64,000 nt of DNA from Coriolopsis trogii (Eukaryota; Basidiomycota; Agaricomycetes; Polyporales; Polyporaceae): contig JAHYIO010000005.1 of NCBI GenBank assembly GCA_020543525.1, positions 558,001-622,000 on the forward strand, written 5' to 3'. The notes below the pieces were generated by a model, which saw only the letters and a list, made by a program, of their open reading frames with translations, made no database searches and was not told the origin of the DNA. This document shows positions 42,775 to 53,955 of this stretch, piece after piece. Positions within the stretch are counted from its first letter, which is position 1, and each line of letters starts with the position of its first letter. The translations under genes were made by a program, and so were the position numbers.

Positions 42775-45322
42775 TTATGAGACCGTGTCTGCAATACGCA
42801 TTTCGTCAGCAGCAGCAGCAGCAGCAGCAGCAATCCGCTTTACAGCATTGGTGCGTCTTGCATGTCTGAGCAGGTACACCATCGACGAAGGCGTCATTCC
42901 TTCCATGCGCTTCGCCGCGCCCTGTGGCCCACGATCAAGACGTGTGCTCGAGCGACAGAAGAGGGGGACTCACAATGCTCGTCGGCCGCACCTTCGCGAG
43001 GCGTTCCTTCACCTCTGAGCTGAGGCCCTCGATAGAGTGGTAGTTCAGATGCGGGTCGAGTGCGAGCGACTCATCTTCCCTGAACACCCTCAAGTCGGCT
43101 TCTTGTCGTCTGAGGTGATAGCTGTAAATGGCTGTGAGGAATGTCGCGTCGAGCGCGTGTCAAGAAAGCTTGCGATCTCGATGCTGCAGAATCTAGACTC
43201 ACACTCCGTCTCAACACGAGACAATATATGAGGATGCACTGACGACAACTCCGGGAGCACAGAGGTGAGAGCGCGCACGAGGCCTTCGCGGTGGCGGAGC
43301 AAGTGATATGCGCTTTGCACGCATCGGGGCCGGGTGAGCGAAAGAGAGAAAGAACAGCTGAGATGATGACAACACACCTCCTCATGTGGCCGTCTAACTT
43401 GCATTCAAAGCCGAGTTTCCCCCATTCCTAAAAGAATGTGTCGTTGGACGAAGCCGCAGGTTATTCCGGACAGTAAGCATGCACGCACCTGAGGACTGAG
43501 CGCGTACGACTGGAGCAGCTCCGTGACGCGCGAGAGCTCTGCTCGCGTCTCTTCGAACCGCTGCCAGCGCGCGTCTCCCACGACCCCGGCCGCTCTGCCC
43601 TTCTCCGTCAGCCTAAGGTCCGCGTTGTCGCTGCGCAAGGTCATGCGGTACTCAGAGCGGGACGTGAACATCCGGTCTACAGCGGCCATCGTTAGCGACA
43701 TGCTTTGACCATCGCTCAAGGCGGGGAGGTGATACAGGCAATATGAGGGGGAGATACGCACAAGGTTCTTCCGCGCCTTTGACGATAAGGTCGTCGATCA
43801 TGACCCCGATGTAACCATCTGCGCGCGTGATAACAAGCGGAGGCCGATGAAGGGCGGAAAGCCCCGCGTTGATGCCAGCAATGACTCCCTGTCCCGCTGC
43901 TTCCTCGTATCCAGTGGTGCCTAAGGATACACTATTAGTATCAGCCGCCAATGGTCGGGACTTTTGAGGCTTACCGTTGATCTGCCCAGCCAAGAATAGA
44001 CCTTTAATACGTTTCGTCTCCAATGTCGCTGTGCGCAGGGAGGTAAGATCAAGGCAAAAAATTGCTCCCAACAGGCCAGACTCACGTCCGAGTTCCCGGG
44101 CGTCGATGTGGTCATACTCGACGCCATACGCTGGCTTGATCAACTTCACGTTCTCAAGCCCGGGCACAGAGCGGTACATAAGCTCCTGCGCATCCTCGGG
44201 AAGGCTACAGGAAAGCCCGTTGGGGTATATGAGATCGGAGTCGTATCCTTCCGGCTCGAGCCAGACGATGTGGGACGACTTCTGCGGGAAGCGCGTCACT
44301 TTCGCCTCGAGTGACGGGCAGTAGCGGGGGCCCTTCTTCGTCTCCTGTATGTGAACGCATCGGTCTATGTTATCCCTCACTATCTGGTGCGTCTCCGGGG
44401 TCGTCCGCGTCATCCAGCATACGACCTGACTGGCGGCGTTTGCGACGCGGTCGTTCATGAAGCTGAATGGAAGAGGATCGTCGTCGCCCTCTTGTATTAC
44501 CATCTTTGAGAAGTCAATAGAATCCTTGGCGAGACGAGCGGGAGTTCCTGTTTGAAGACGACCGAGACGGAAGCCAGCCGCGTTCAGGGACGCTGAAAGA
44601 CCGACGGACGGTGCTTCATTCATGCGTCCGGCGGGGTAACGTTTCGTGCCAATGTGTATCTCTCCCGACAAGAATGTTCCGGTGCATATGACGACTTGTG
44701 AGCAGGTAATGATCTCGCCAGAGTCTGCATAGTCTGAGTACATGGGGTAATTGGGTCGTATCGGATGTACGTACCGAGCTTCACCCCTCTGATTTCTGAC
44801 CGAGGAGGATCAGCAGAGATGGTAGGTTGGCTGAGCACGAGGTCGAAAACGCTGCCAGCGTGAATGTCGAGGTTTGGATAACTATGCAAAGCCGCTTGCA
44901 TGTGTTTCTTGTACAGTTTCCTGTCGACTTGTGCTCGAGGGCTCTATAGCCAATGTCAAAATCGCCTCTGCACTAACACGTTCTACCGAAACGTACCCAT
45001 ACTGCAGCACCTTTGGAGCGATTGAGGATCTGGAACTGTATGCCGGCTTGGTCTGAGACAGCGCGGGGTTAGTGATTGATCGAGGAAGTAAGAGAGCCAT
45101 GTATGTACCTGTTACTCGCGAGCATAGACCGTCCAACGCGTCTACCTCGCGCATGAGGGTGCCCTTCCCGACACCGCCCATGGAAGGGTTACAGGACAGT
45201 TCACCGATGGTGTTCAGGTTCTGCGTCAGAAGAACAGTCCGCGCCCCTGTCCTTGCAGCCCCTGCAGCAGCTTCGCAGCCTGCATGCCCACCTCCAATGA
45301 CACAGACTGTAGTGTTTTTGAG
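42775..45322 (-). CDS. MTO1: MTO1: mitochondrial tRNA uridine-5-carboxymethylaminomethyl modification protein
   Basis: MTO1/GidA, an FAD enzyme that with MSS1/GTPBP3 adds the carboxymethylaminomethyl-type group to wobble U34 of mitochondrial tRNAs. Exons (minus): 45,322-45,109, 45,052-44,997, 44,943-44,775, 44,733-43,975, 43,920-43,762, 43,676-43,489, 43,427-43,378, 43,312-43,203, 43,131-42,974 and 42,921-42,775; 669 residues, all phases matching. Seen: the FAD-binding [28 protein letters not shown], the WSPRAQVDR block, [43 protein letters not shown] and [10 protein letters not shown]. The C-terminus has an alanine run coded by a CAG-strand triplet repeat. The start is unresolved: ATGATG at 45,369-45,364 joins in phase through a 41-nt intron, while an Arg-rich presequence-like stretch from 45,463 is out of phase. 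Confidence 0.93.
42807..42830. repeat. CAG triplet microsatellite inside MTO1
   Basis: Eight perfect cag units on the plus strand, read on the minus strand as GCT codons for eight Ala residues, 15 residues before the C-terminus of MTO1. Confidence 0.9.
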
Positions 45323-45369
45323 CTGTTGCTATCATGACTTTGCGAGTGTGAAGGCGTGCGCACCATCAT

Positions 45370-45739
45370 AGTGATTATGTTTTGGGGTAGAAGTCAGGGT
45401 AGCATAGTGTTTAGAATGTCGGACGACCCTGATATTCCGTGCGTTCCTGAGGCACCGGTGCATGCAGCTGCTACCGCGCTGTCTGACCTGAACTAGCTTA
45501 TCAGCTATGTTATGGCGAGGGTAGTGGTTTGAACTACGTAGTAGCTCAGCAAGCGCCCAGACCAGCGATAAGTAGTTTGCTGACATAAGCAATCGTTTCT
45601 CTTCCGAATCCGAGCTAACTTGACTCCGTCTCCGAGAAAATGTTTGATCCGTCCTGTCTCTCCTCTGTTCTGTCAGTGTCTGGCCTGCGGATTGCTGTTA
45701 TATTCTTTGTCGACGCCGGCGGTGGCGAAGACGACGAAA
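45370..45739. promoter_or_regulatory. Divergent promoter MTO1 / dph3
   Basis: At most 370 bp separate the likely MTO1 start (45,369) from the dph3 ATG (45,740). The part at 45,370-45,463 can encode a basic, mitochondrial-presequence-like peptide on the minus strand and may instead be MTO1 coding. No TATA element is obvious. Confidence 0.5.
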
Positions 45740-46140
45740 ATGGGCGCATACTACGATGAAGTCGAGATCGAAGATATGGCTTGGGACGAGGAGAAGCGCG
45801 TCTACCACTATCCCTGTCCGTGCGGTGACCGCTTCGAAATCTCGCGGAAGCAGCTCAAGAACTACGAAGATATCGCAACATGTCCGAGTTGCAGCCTGAT
45901 CATACGGGTGATATACGATCCTGTAAGTTCCAGGTTCTCTGTATGTACGTGACTTTGCCGCTGAATGAACCGATCGTCTGCGACTTGTAGCTTGAATTTG
46001 AGGATGAGCCTTCCGATGATGAGGACGAGAGTGCGTCTGCGGAAGGCGACTCCGAGGACGATGAGGAAAATGAGGAGAGTGAGGAGGAGACATTTGAGGA
46101 TGCGTTGGAGCACTTGACGATTGCGGATGAGAAGCCCTAG
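45740..46140 (+). CDS. dph3: Diphthamide biosynthesis protein 3 (KTI11)
   Basis: A CSL zinc-finger electron donor for the DPH1-DPH2 radical step of diphthamide synthesis on elongation factor 2; also needed by Elongator for wobble-uridine modification of cytosolic tRNAs. Exons 45,740-45,922 and 45,991-46,140 with a 68-nt GTAAGT...TGTAG intron give 110 residues. Residues 1-61 are the conserved domain: [31 protein letters not shown] with the first Cys pair (CPC), then [16 protein letters not shown] with the CPSC pair, together the four zinc ligands. The C-terminal exon is highly acidic (Asp/Glu runs), longer than the yeast tail. Divergent from MTO1. Confidence 0.95.
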
Positions 46141-47967
46141 GCCGTTGCTGTCGCCGCATGAAAAGTGCGTCAGTATGATCTATCTCGTCGACAACATTCT
46201 CATTCCAACCACCAGATCATACACGATTGGACCTATTACCCACTATATCAATCGTTATCACCTAGGCTCTCGAGGATGATGTACCGTTCTCTGTATCTAC
46301 TAGCTTGTGAGTCTTCCACCTGTCCCCATAATTCCCGCATGCTCACCTTCACTAGTTCATATCTTGTATCATGACACCTAATTCTATGTGTTTTTCCCAG
46401 TATGTAACACGGAAACACTTAGACATCGTCGAGATACCACAAGAACCTCGGTGAGTCCGCCTTTCGCCATTGGATCCACGTGCCCACCCATGTGCCCTGG
46501 TATATGCTGCACATCTCTCGTGTTTTGATGTCGAGCATCGTGTTAACAGCTTTTCCTCTACTGACAACTCGCTAAGCTCAACAACTCAACTTATACCGGT
46601 GAAAGCTACCACTCAATGGGCGCCTATGGTGCTTGCAAGTCCTGACCGTGATCTCGAGAGTGTTCAGAACAGCAAGGATCCTCTCCAATCTGCACGACTT
46701 CGCGGTGTTCTACCTACCTCGCTCGCTGAGAGGACCTTGACACATATTTCGACCACCGGCGCAGGCGCGTGCACGGGGAGCCATGCTTTGAACTCGGCAG
46801 GTGGACCACCTACAAGAATTCCAGTCTTGTCCTCACCACACCCGTTCGCATAGTGAATGCGCTTCCTAACGGTCGAGGTCACGAAATCCGAGAAAGTCGG
46901 GACTATGCCCGGCTGCAGCCTGAAGAGCCAAGGCAACACCGCTTCGCACGCCCAATATGGCGTCTTCTTTGCGCAAGATGAACCTTAAGCTGGAATGCCA
47001 CGAGACCGCCATGCCCAGCACCCCGGGGGCTACTCGGTGACCAGCGCAAGTCGTCATTCTTGCTCGTGTGCGGGTAATTCGATGAGGTGCGTGTTGCGCC
47101 ATCCCGATGTTCGCCGCCTGCGTGTCAGTCGATGTGAGTCGCCTCCTGCGCGATTCAATGGTGGACGTAATCGGCCTCGATTCCGCGCGGGATGGCACGC
47201 GCGGCCTTTGCTCGTATCTAGGACGAGGCTGACTTATACCACTACACAGTTTCGGGTTTCTTCCCAGTCGCAGAAGCCCAAGCAATGCATAGATGCTATC
47301 TGAGCCGCACCAAGCCTGGCAGGGTACCCGTGCTGTACTTCGCCCGTCTGGCAATGGAGGCGGATGAACTCACACTGCGGACGCATCCGTTCACGCTCAA
47401 TGGGCGCTAATTCGATTCAGTCCTCTCGAGGTGCGGTACCGGTGGTAGAACATGTCCAACATTTCGGGGGCTTCTGCTCATACTTTATAGGCAACAAGGT
47501 TGTATAATTTTGCTTCCACTCGCCACTCTCACAGATCCTGCCGTCAACCAGGCGTTCTCGTCGCATCTGACGTCGTAACTGTCAAGCCCGCAGTCCCCGC
47601 TGCCGCTTCAGCTGCTCCGAAGGCATGGCAGGACTTATTCGTAAATCCTGCCATTCCTCGACAATTGCGCTGCTGCCATTGAGTGTTCGGTTGTGGGTCC
47701 CCATGTGCAACAATCAAGACTCACTGCCCCGGGCTCGAATGCACGACTTCCCATTGAACGCGACCTCCGTGTCACGTGATGATCGCACGTCAACGCGCAA
47801 CATCATCGCGCAATCAGTGGTCGAGCATTTGCGATCACCCACCTTACAAAACAAACACGCACGAACAGAATGCAGCTCCTACTTCCGGTCTGTCCTCCGC
47901 CCCCCTGCTCTCTCCGCCCGCACCCTCCCGCAGCCAACTTGGGAACTTCTCCGACACTCTCGCCGCC
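46141..47967. other. Unresolved 1.8 kb, possible decayed gene
   Basis: Short plus-strand pieces look coding and have fair splice borders, such as MYRSLYLLA before a GTGAGT (46,279-46,306), YVTRKHLDIVEIPQEPR (46,401-46,451), DVSRLLRDSMVDVIGLDSA (about 47,133-47,190) and a terminal FARLAMEADELTLRTHPF (about 47,340-47,400). I cannot chain them in one frame or name a family. It is either a multi-exon gene I could not resolve or a pseudogene. The end of the stretch is the promoter of the next F-box gene. Confidence 0.3.
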
Positions 47968-48924
47968 ATGGACACTCTCCCGCTCGAGCTGCACTCCCAA
48001 ATCTTCGCGTTCGCCTGCACAGATGACGGCTCGACCGCCCGCGCTCTCTCGCTTGTCTCACGTTACGTACGCGCTGTAACCGCACCGTATCTCTACCAGT
48101 CGCTCGTCATCGCAGGGTTTGACCAGATGAACGAGCTCGTTGCGCGCTTAGAGAACGTCCCTCCCCACCTCCGCCGCATCCGCCACCTCTTCCTCTCCGA
48201 CTGGACCCAAGACGACGCCCAGAAGCGGAGCATGTCCCTCGCCGAGATGGACCGCTACGACGCCGAGAAGACTCTCGCGCAGCGCATACTCGACTATGCA
48301 GCCCCGACGCTGGAGACGCTCGCGCTCCTCGTGTCCTGCCCGTATTCCGCCCCGCCCTTGGTGGGTCACTTATTCTCGACACCCTTCCCTCGGCTCGCGG
48401 AGCTCTCCATCAATGGGTTTTACCCATTCCCGCGCGTAGGCGGGACGATGCCGAAGCTCGAGCGGCTGCACCTCTCTGGGAACCGCAACCCGTATGGGTT
48501 GCTGCAACTCGGCGCCCTCGAGGCCGCGTGCCCACGGCTCACGCACCTGCGCGTGTCCGACGTCGCGCTCGCGACTCCGTTCGCGAAGGAGCTCCACGAG
48601 GCTGTTCTGCCGCACGCTCAGGAGGAGGGGGACAGGTCGTGTGACGGGTCTTCCCCGTTCCCGAGCGTGCTTCCCCAGGGCGTAAAGCACGTCCGGGTGG
48701 ACGTCCGGAGGCTGCAGGCGCAGGTGCACTACAAGGGCACGCTGAAGCGGACGACACAGAACGCGCAGGAGAAGATGCTCGCGCTGCTGCGTGAGATCGA
48801 GCTGCGAGGGGCGGACTCCCGCCTGCAATCGTTTACCGTCGTCGAGGGCGACGGGGAGGAGCCGTTTGGGGCGCTCAGGCGGAGTTGGATGGGGTCCCTG
48901 GATGGGACGAGGCTGGCGTGGTGA
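47968..48924 (+). CDS. Short F-box-like protein
   Basis: An intronless frame. I chose ATG 47,968 because it lies in a near-ideal context (gccgccATGg) directly before the F-box-like segment DTLPLELHSQIFAFA; the frame is open a further 64 codons upstream to 47,776, where the residues are unstructured. The 318-residue protein then shows ALSLVSRYVRAVTAPYLYQSL, the usual post-F-box helix of this fungal family, and leucine-rich segments (LAELSINGFYPF, LERLHLSGNRNPYGLLQL, LTHLRVSDVAL). Its expected role is SCF substrate recognition. It is shorter than genes C and E and lacks their WRNV/WRGV block, so it belongs to another subfamily. Confidence 0.8.
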   Translation: MDTLPLELHSQIFAFACTDDGSTARALSLVSRYVRAVTAPYLYQSLVIAGFDQMNELVARLENVPPHLRRIRHLFLSDWTQDDAQKRSMSLAEMDRYDAEKTLAQRILDYAAPTLETLALLVSCPYSAPPLVGHLFSTPFPRLAELSINGFYPFPRVGGTMPKLERLHLSGNRNPYGLLQLGALEAACPRLTHLRVSDVALATPFAKELHEAVLPHAQEEGDRSCDGSSPFPSVLPQGVKHVRVDVRRLQAQVHYKGTLKRTTQNAQEKMLALLREIELRGADSRLQSFTVVEGDGEEPFGALRRSWMGSLDGTRLAW

Positions 48925-49497
48925 TGGATCGCAGCTCGTGAGTGTCTCGGGTCCGTTCGTGGGTTTGTCGGTTTGTTCGGACCCGTTCTGACGATAGAGC
49001 GTACTCCAATCGTGTTCGGGACATTGGTCGCTATCGCACTCGCTGTTACTAATAGAACATAGCATATGACACATGTAATTACGAATAGATGGTCGGGACG
49101 AACAGACGGGAGGTATTATGGTATTGGAGAACCACTATTGGTCCCCCGGGATGCTCATCACATATGTGCTGTCTGGAATTGTGTTGTTAGCGGACAAGAA
49201 CGAAGACAAGAACTTGGACGTGCAACCCAATCATGATCAATACCAGGAGAGGTTCCTTGCGACCTGCCACACACGACGTGATAGACGGACGCAATGTGTG
49301 AATACGAAGCCGCCAAGTGTGTGGTAGGACAAGGCATGCTCAGAAATACGTCGACAACATGACATATCTTCTATGCTAGACAACAACATCAAAAACAGCG
49401 CGAATGATCTGAAGTCCCAAGCCAACGAGCTGAGTGAACGACCGCAAGGAACTGCTCCAACTAGTCATTGCGTCTCTTTCTGTTGCTTCTCGTCATA
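48925..49497. other. Intergenic
   Basis: Convergent 3' flanks of the F-box gene (+) and the DUF6533 gene (-). No supported coding sequence. Confidence 0.5.
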
Positions 49498-51283
49498 TCA
49501 AACGCTGGTTGTCGTCGAGTCCTGACTGATGTCACGACGAGAACCTACTCTCCACACCACATCCTCCGAATCTCCATCCGTAGTCGCAGCAGGGTGGGCA
49601 ATATTTGTGGTCTCGAACCTCTTGGGGAATATGATAGCCTCTCGCATGCGAAGGAAGAGGCGCGAGCCGAGGATAGAGGGGAGGGCACCAGACCAACTAC
49701 AATAGGTGCTTGGGAGTCAGTATCCGAGACGCGCTAAATTTTGGAGGTATACGTACGGTACCACGAGGTTGATGTACCAATCGTAGCGGGACCATATGAT
49801 TGTGCTGATGGTAAGCCCCATAGACATCCTGGGCGTCGTGCATACAGTCAGTCGCCTCACGTGGCATTTCATCATCGTACCGGATACACGGCGTAAAGAT
49901 CAACCTACCCGACGAAATACATCAGGCTAGGAAAGTCGTTTAGAGAATCAGCATCCTACATGTTCCTGTAAGCGAGTTCGAGAGTCGGACATACCTATCT
50001 TGCGCAAAGAGGCTGAACAGCTTCGGGGTCTGACTCGCCATGTTCGGAATGAACTGCGTAGCGGTGCTAACACCACGCGCACGATAGAGACGTTCGATAA
50101 GAACGTCTCCCCAGGCTTTCCAGACCACCAGGAGGCACAGGAACAGCTCGAATGTAAGAGCCGGAAGCCAGATGAGTCCAGATATCGAGGATATGCCTGA
50201 GTAGTAGCATCCCGTCGGCGTGGAGACCACGGGAAGTTCTGCGAAGACCTGTGAGTTGGTGCTGTGCATGGAGGTTTCTTTCATGTGGTACTGACTGCCT
50301 ATGCGGATGAAAGTTAATGCGAGTACGGTCGCGGTTGCTATGAGCTCGACGATGCAGCAGGTGACGAGGAGTATCCCAATTCTTCTTTGTTCTTCGTACA
50401 GCGCGTAGACCTATCCAAAGAAGGATCTCAGTATTGCTGTTCCAGCAATGATGATAGTGGGGGGCGTACTCTCAGTTGGAGGATCACTAGCGGGACAAGC
50501 CGATCAATACCTCATGGAATCTGCACGATTGAGAAATACGAGAGTATACACACCTTGTACGCTGATCGTTGCGGCAGCAATAGCGACGTGATCCATGGCC
50601 AAATATATGACGCATCTGCCAATAGTTCAACTGTAGTAGAGACATACTGTGGACTGACGGTGGTCACTTGCATCTTGCAGGTTGATATTAGTCGATTTCT
50701 TTCGGAGATTTGAACATATGCCAACCACGAACCTTTGAGGACACTACCCCGGACTTCTCGAATGGAACTGTAGGGGACCGCTAATGAGAGCAGACAAGCA
50801 GAGAGTTGCTTGAGATTGGACTGACTTGTGTCCAGGACGAGCCAGATGAGTGGAAGAAACCGGTTCTGTTCAACCGAATTGAGCTCGCGGACACAACGAA
50901 GACTCGGGAAGAAAGAGAACACGTACAAATATATAGAGCCAGAACGCCTTCTTGTTCCACTTCTTCTCTGTCCATACGACTTCTACCTAAGTAGCGAAGA
51001 GCACATCGGATTCTGCGTTAGAGCAGACGCTGGACACGTACTTCAAGCCCGAATGTGAGGACTTTTGACCGGCCGAACGGCACGTCATAAGCATCTGGCG
51101 CGGTCCCTGGGCCGTAGACGACGCACAATAATCGTACATGAGTAATCCCAACGCTCCAGCTCGCGATTGCTTTCCCATGTCCACTAGAGACGCCAATCTC
51201 AGCGAGGGGCACGGGCAAGGGGTACAAAATAGAATGGAGGACTCACATGCATAGACGTACTGTGTCGGTAGGAGGATTGTCAT
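49498..51283 (-). CDS. DUF6533-family multi-pass membrane protein
   Basis: An uncharacterised membrane family of Agaricomycetes. Exons I can place (minus): 51,283-51,247 (MTILLPTQYVYA), 51,159-51,127 (LGLLMYDY), 51,061-51,042 (FLTFGLE), 50,986-50,927 (VEVVWTEKKWNKKAFWLYIF), 50,865-50,826 (NRFLPLIWLVLDT), then a poorly resolved stretch 50,810-50,560, a short exon ending VILQLR, 50,410-49,995 (VYALYEEQRRIGILL...), 49,926-49,909, 49,828-49,757 and 49,696-49,498. The MYDY...LTF.LEVE.VW...NRFLP pattern is the DUF6533 signature. YYSGISSISGLIWLPAL and ELFLCLLVVWKAW are the later helices. All resolved junctions keep phase. The middle exon or exons remain uncertain, so total length is not stated. Confidence 0.78.
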
Positions 51284-52830
51284 AGTGAGGAACAGGGTGA
51301 GCATCGTCCCTGGGCTCCGGGTACATATGCATGTTCGGGTGCGCTCTAGAAACTCGTACTCGACTGAACCTTGTGTGATAGATACACTTTCCAAGCTGGT
51401 CGCAGCCGTAGAGACGACGCTGCAATGACATTGGCTGAACTGAGTCTCCGCCTGCGTCAGGCACTGCGCGCGTATGTCGTCTACCTGCAAGGCGTTAGTT
51501 CGCATGCGCCCAGGTGCTTCTTGGATCGGCGCTGTTTGCGCGTCCTCGGGGCGTGCGTATGAGTATATGGAGCTACAGACGGACTTGGCCACATACACGC
51601 TGAGTAGCGTGGCTTCGACCTGAATGTCGCGATCGTGGGATATGGTATGGCTCTGCTTTTGTGGAGTTTCTTCCTGGGTCCGTCGAATGAACATGATGAG
51701 TGTAGCACTGTATGGGAGGTAGATAGGACTTGTGGCGGCGCGCTTCCGTTCTGAGGTAATGTGCTTTATGAGACCGTCTCCAGAAAGTTGACCAATGCGA
51801 AACTCACTCTGTCTTTGGTAATGATGAGACTTGCATGCCGTCTGTGACCACATGAATGCCTCACCGCCCTGAGCAGAGTCCGGGTGCTCATCCATCCATG
51901 GAGTCTTAGCGCATCGCTATGACAGGTATGCCCAATATTCTTACAAAGCAAAAACTAAGACAGACAAGGCGGTGCGTTGCGCGCACGATTGAGCGCTGCC
52001 CGCAGAGGAGCAAACCTGCAAGAGCGAAGTCAGTGTTTGCTGTAAAGAGAGGCTAAACGTCAATAATAAATACCCAAACGCGCTGTCGCATCACAATGTA
52101 AGAGAAATTGCTCGGAGTCGTGCTATGCTTCAGGAAAACGTTGGATATCAGTGCCATCTCACCGGTCACGTCGCGACCGGCGCATCCGAGTCTTTGATTG
52201 CATCCATACCAGGCCTACGCACACAATTGTATGCGCAATACCAGGAGTGTATAGACTGGCTAGAGCCGAGCCACCTTAGGAAGGACGAAGGCAGGAAAAG
52301 ATGCAGTAGTACGTTGGTAGTACGATCCAGATCTCGCCATCCTGCTTGGCTCCTTGCCACGTGATACTTCGCACGGTGCAACACCGGCCCGCGTTTATGC
52401 TGTGGCTTCACAACGCTAATTTGTCTCAACAACATCGACTTGCACTTCGACTCCTCTTACGTTGTTCATATGGAATCGCTGCTCTGTAAGCTCGCGCTAC
52501 GAGTCATGACCGCGTCAAGTCCCATTCGCCAAGTCCATACCAGCCGGAACATCTCCAGCGTTCTCGTGTCCACCACTTCATATTCCCATCATACATCGAC
52601 AAACAGTGATCGCTTCATCATCCACGCCGTTATACCCTCCTGCATCGTTTGCGAAAAATGCATGACTCATGGTGAGCTATCTACTTTCCTTACTTACTAC
52701 TCGTTGCCCGCCCAAATTGGACAACTCAGACTGGAGTGGTGCGACAAGTCGATCTTTGGGTGCATCCCGAGCTTGCAGGGTAACGTTTGACAGTCAAACT
52801 GTATTGGCCGATTCTCGGATACTCCCCATA
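51284..52830. other. Intergenic
   Basis: A large frame on the minus strand overlaps the first DUF6533 exons and continues to 51,895, but its residues have no family pattern, so I treat it as a shadow. Nothing else is supported. Confidence 0.45.
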
Positions 52831-53955
52831 CTATTGTACACTAACAGACGTTACAGTGCGCTCATGTGGATCATTGTCCCTCAGTAGCCAAGGCCAAACC
52901 ATTTTCCGAAGGCTTGATCCGTCCACGATCTTGAGCATGTTGGAGACAGACTCCTCCGGCGTCTGCGAAGTGACCTGCGTCTTGGCAGCCGCACCCTTCA
53001 GGAAGGCCTCCATCTCCGGGTTGCCCGGAACAAAGTCCCGCCGTGATGAGAAGACCAACCCATCGCCAATGAACGAATCCGCTCACCAGTCTCGCCGATC
53101 GTCCTTGATATGTCCACCGAACCTGGACAGAGTGTGACGACGACGAAGGCCTCGTGCTTGAGTTTTACGGTCCACTTGACCGCGGCGACGTGCCCTGCAG
53201 CCTTTGTTGTGGCATGCCCCTCCTGGACAGCCACGCCTCTCGAACGGAAGATTGCCAGAATCGCTCGCGCGGCTGCCGATCACGATCACCTTTCTCAGTC
53301 CAGCGGAAGATGCGCGCAGGAGAGGCAGGAAGGCAGAGATGCCGTGTATGACCCCGAGCGTGTTCACCTGAAACTGCAGAGGAAATTAACAACTGGAAGA
53401 TTATGAGTATGAGGTCAGTTCACGTACCGCGTGTATGAAGTCGGCATCGAGATCGTCCATGTTCGGGCTAACCGTACCTTAATGTCTAGGTCATTGTACC
53501 TTTACAAGTGAACCATAGACGCACTAGTCATCGAATCCCTTGAACATGCTGACCCCATCTGTGAATGCGGCATTGTGGATCAGGCAGTCGAGCTTCCCGC
53601 CCGTCACTGCAGATACTTTCTGAGCTGCACGCTACGGAGGGACGATTCAGATGTTGGGTGCGGCATACGATGCCCGTGAGAGTTCCGACCTCAAGCCAGC
53701 CGTAGTCAGCAACATCGCCGGCGACGACATGTACGTTTTCAATCCAGTGATAGCGGACTTGAGGTGAGTAGATGTGTCGGGATTGCGCACGATAGCGAAG
53801 ACCGTCGAGTTCGGTCGACTCGCCTACATGGCTTCGTTGAGCGTTCTGACAAGTACCGCAGACTCGGAGCGCATTGCACTCACAAGTTGGCGGATAAACT
53901 TGAGGCCGATGCCCCTGGAAGCTCCGAGAATATCGTAGGAAGCATAGGTCAAAAG
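52831..53955 (-). pseudogene. Short-chain dehydrogenase/reductase, frameshifted
   Basis: A Rossmann-fold NAD(P)-dependent reductase of the fungal SDR type; its substrate is unknown. Pieces in order (minus): 53,955-53,884 with the cofactor motif GASRGIGLKFIRQL; 53,823-53,690 (TVFAIVRNPDTSTHL...VHVVAGDVAD); 53,631-53,525 (GGKLDCLIHNAAFTDG); 53,467-53,428 (PNMDDLDADFIHA); from 53,373 (FQVNTLGVIHGISAFLPLL); then ATTKAAG...LCPGSVDISRTIGETGER; and QTPEESVSNMLKIV near the end. Two breaks in frame: one base missing in the T4 run at 53,736-53,739, and a shift at about 53,255-53,272 between VIVIGS and GVAVQEGHATTKAA. The catalytic Tyr of YxxxK is replaced: HATTK stands where YSxxK is expected. No start codon lies in frame before the first piece. 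Confidence 0.7.

Noticed and set aside
50987..51895. 302-codon minus-strand frame upstream of DUF6533
   Set aside because: It overlaps the first DUF6533 exons in another frame and lacks any conserved pattern; the spliced model explains the region better.
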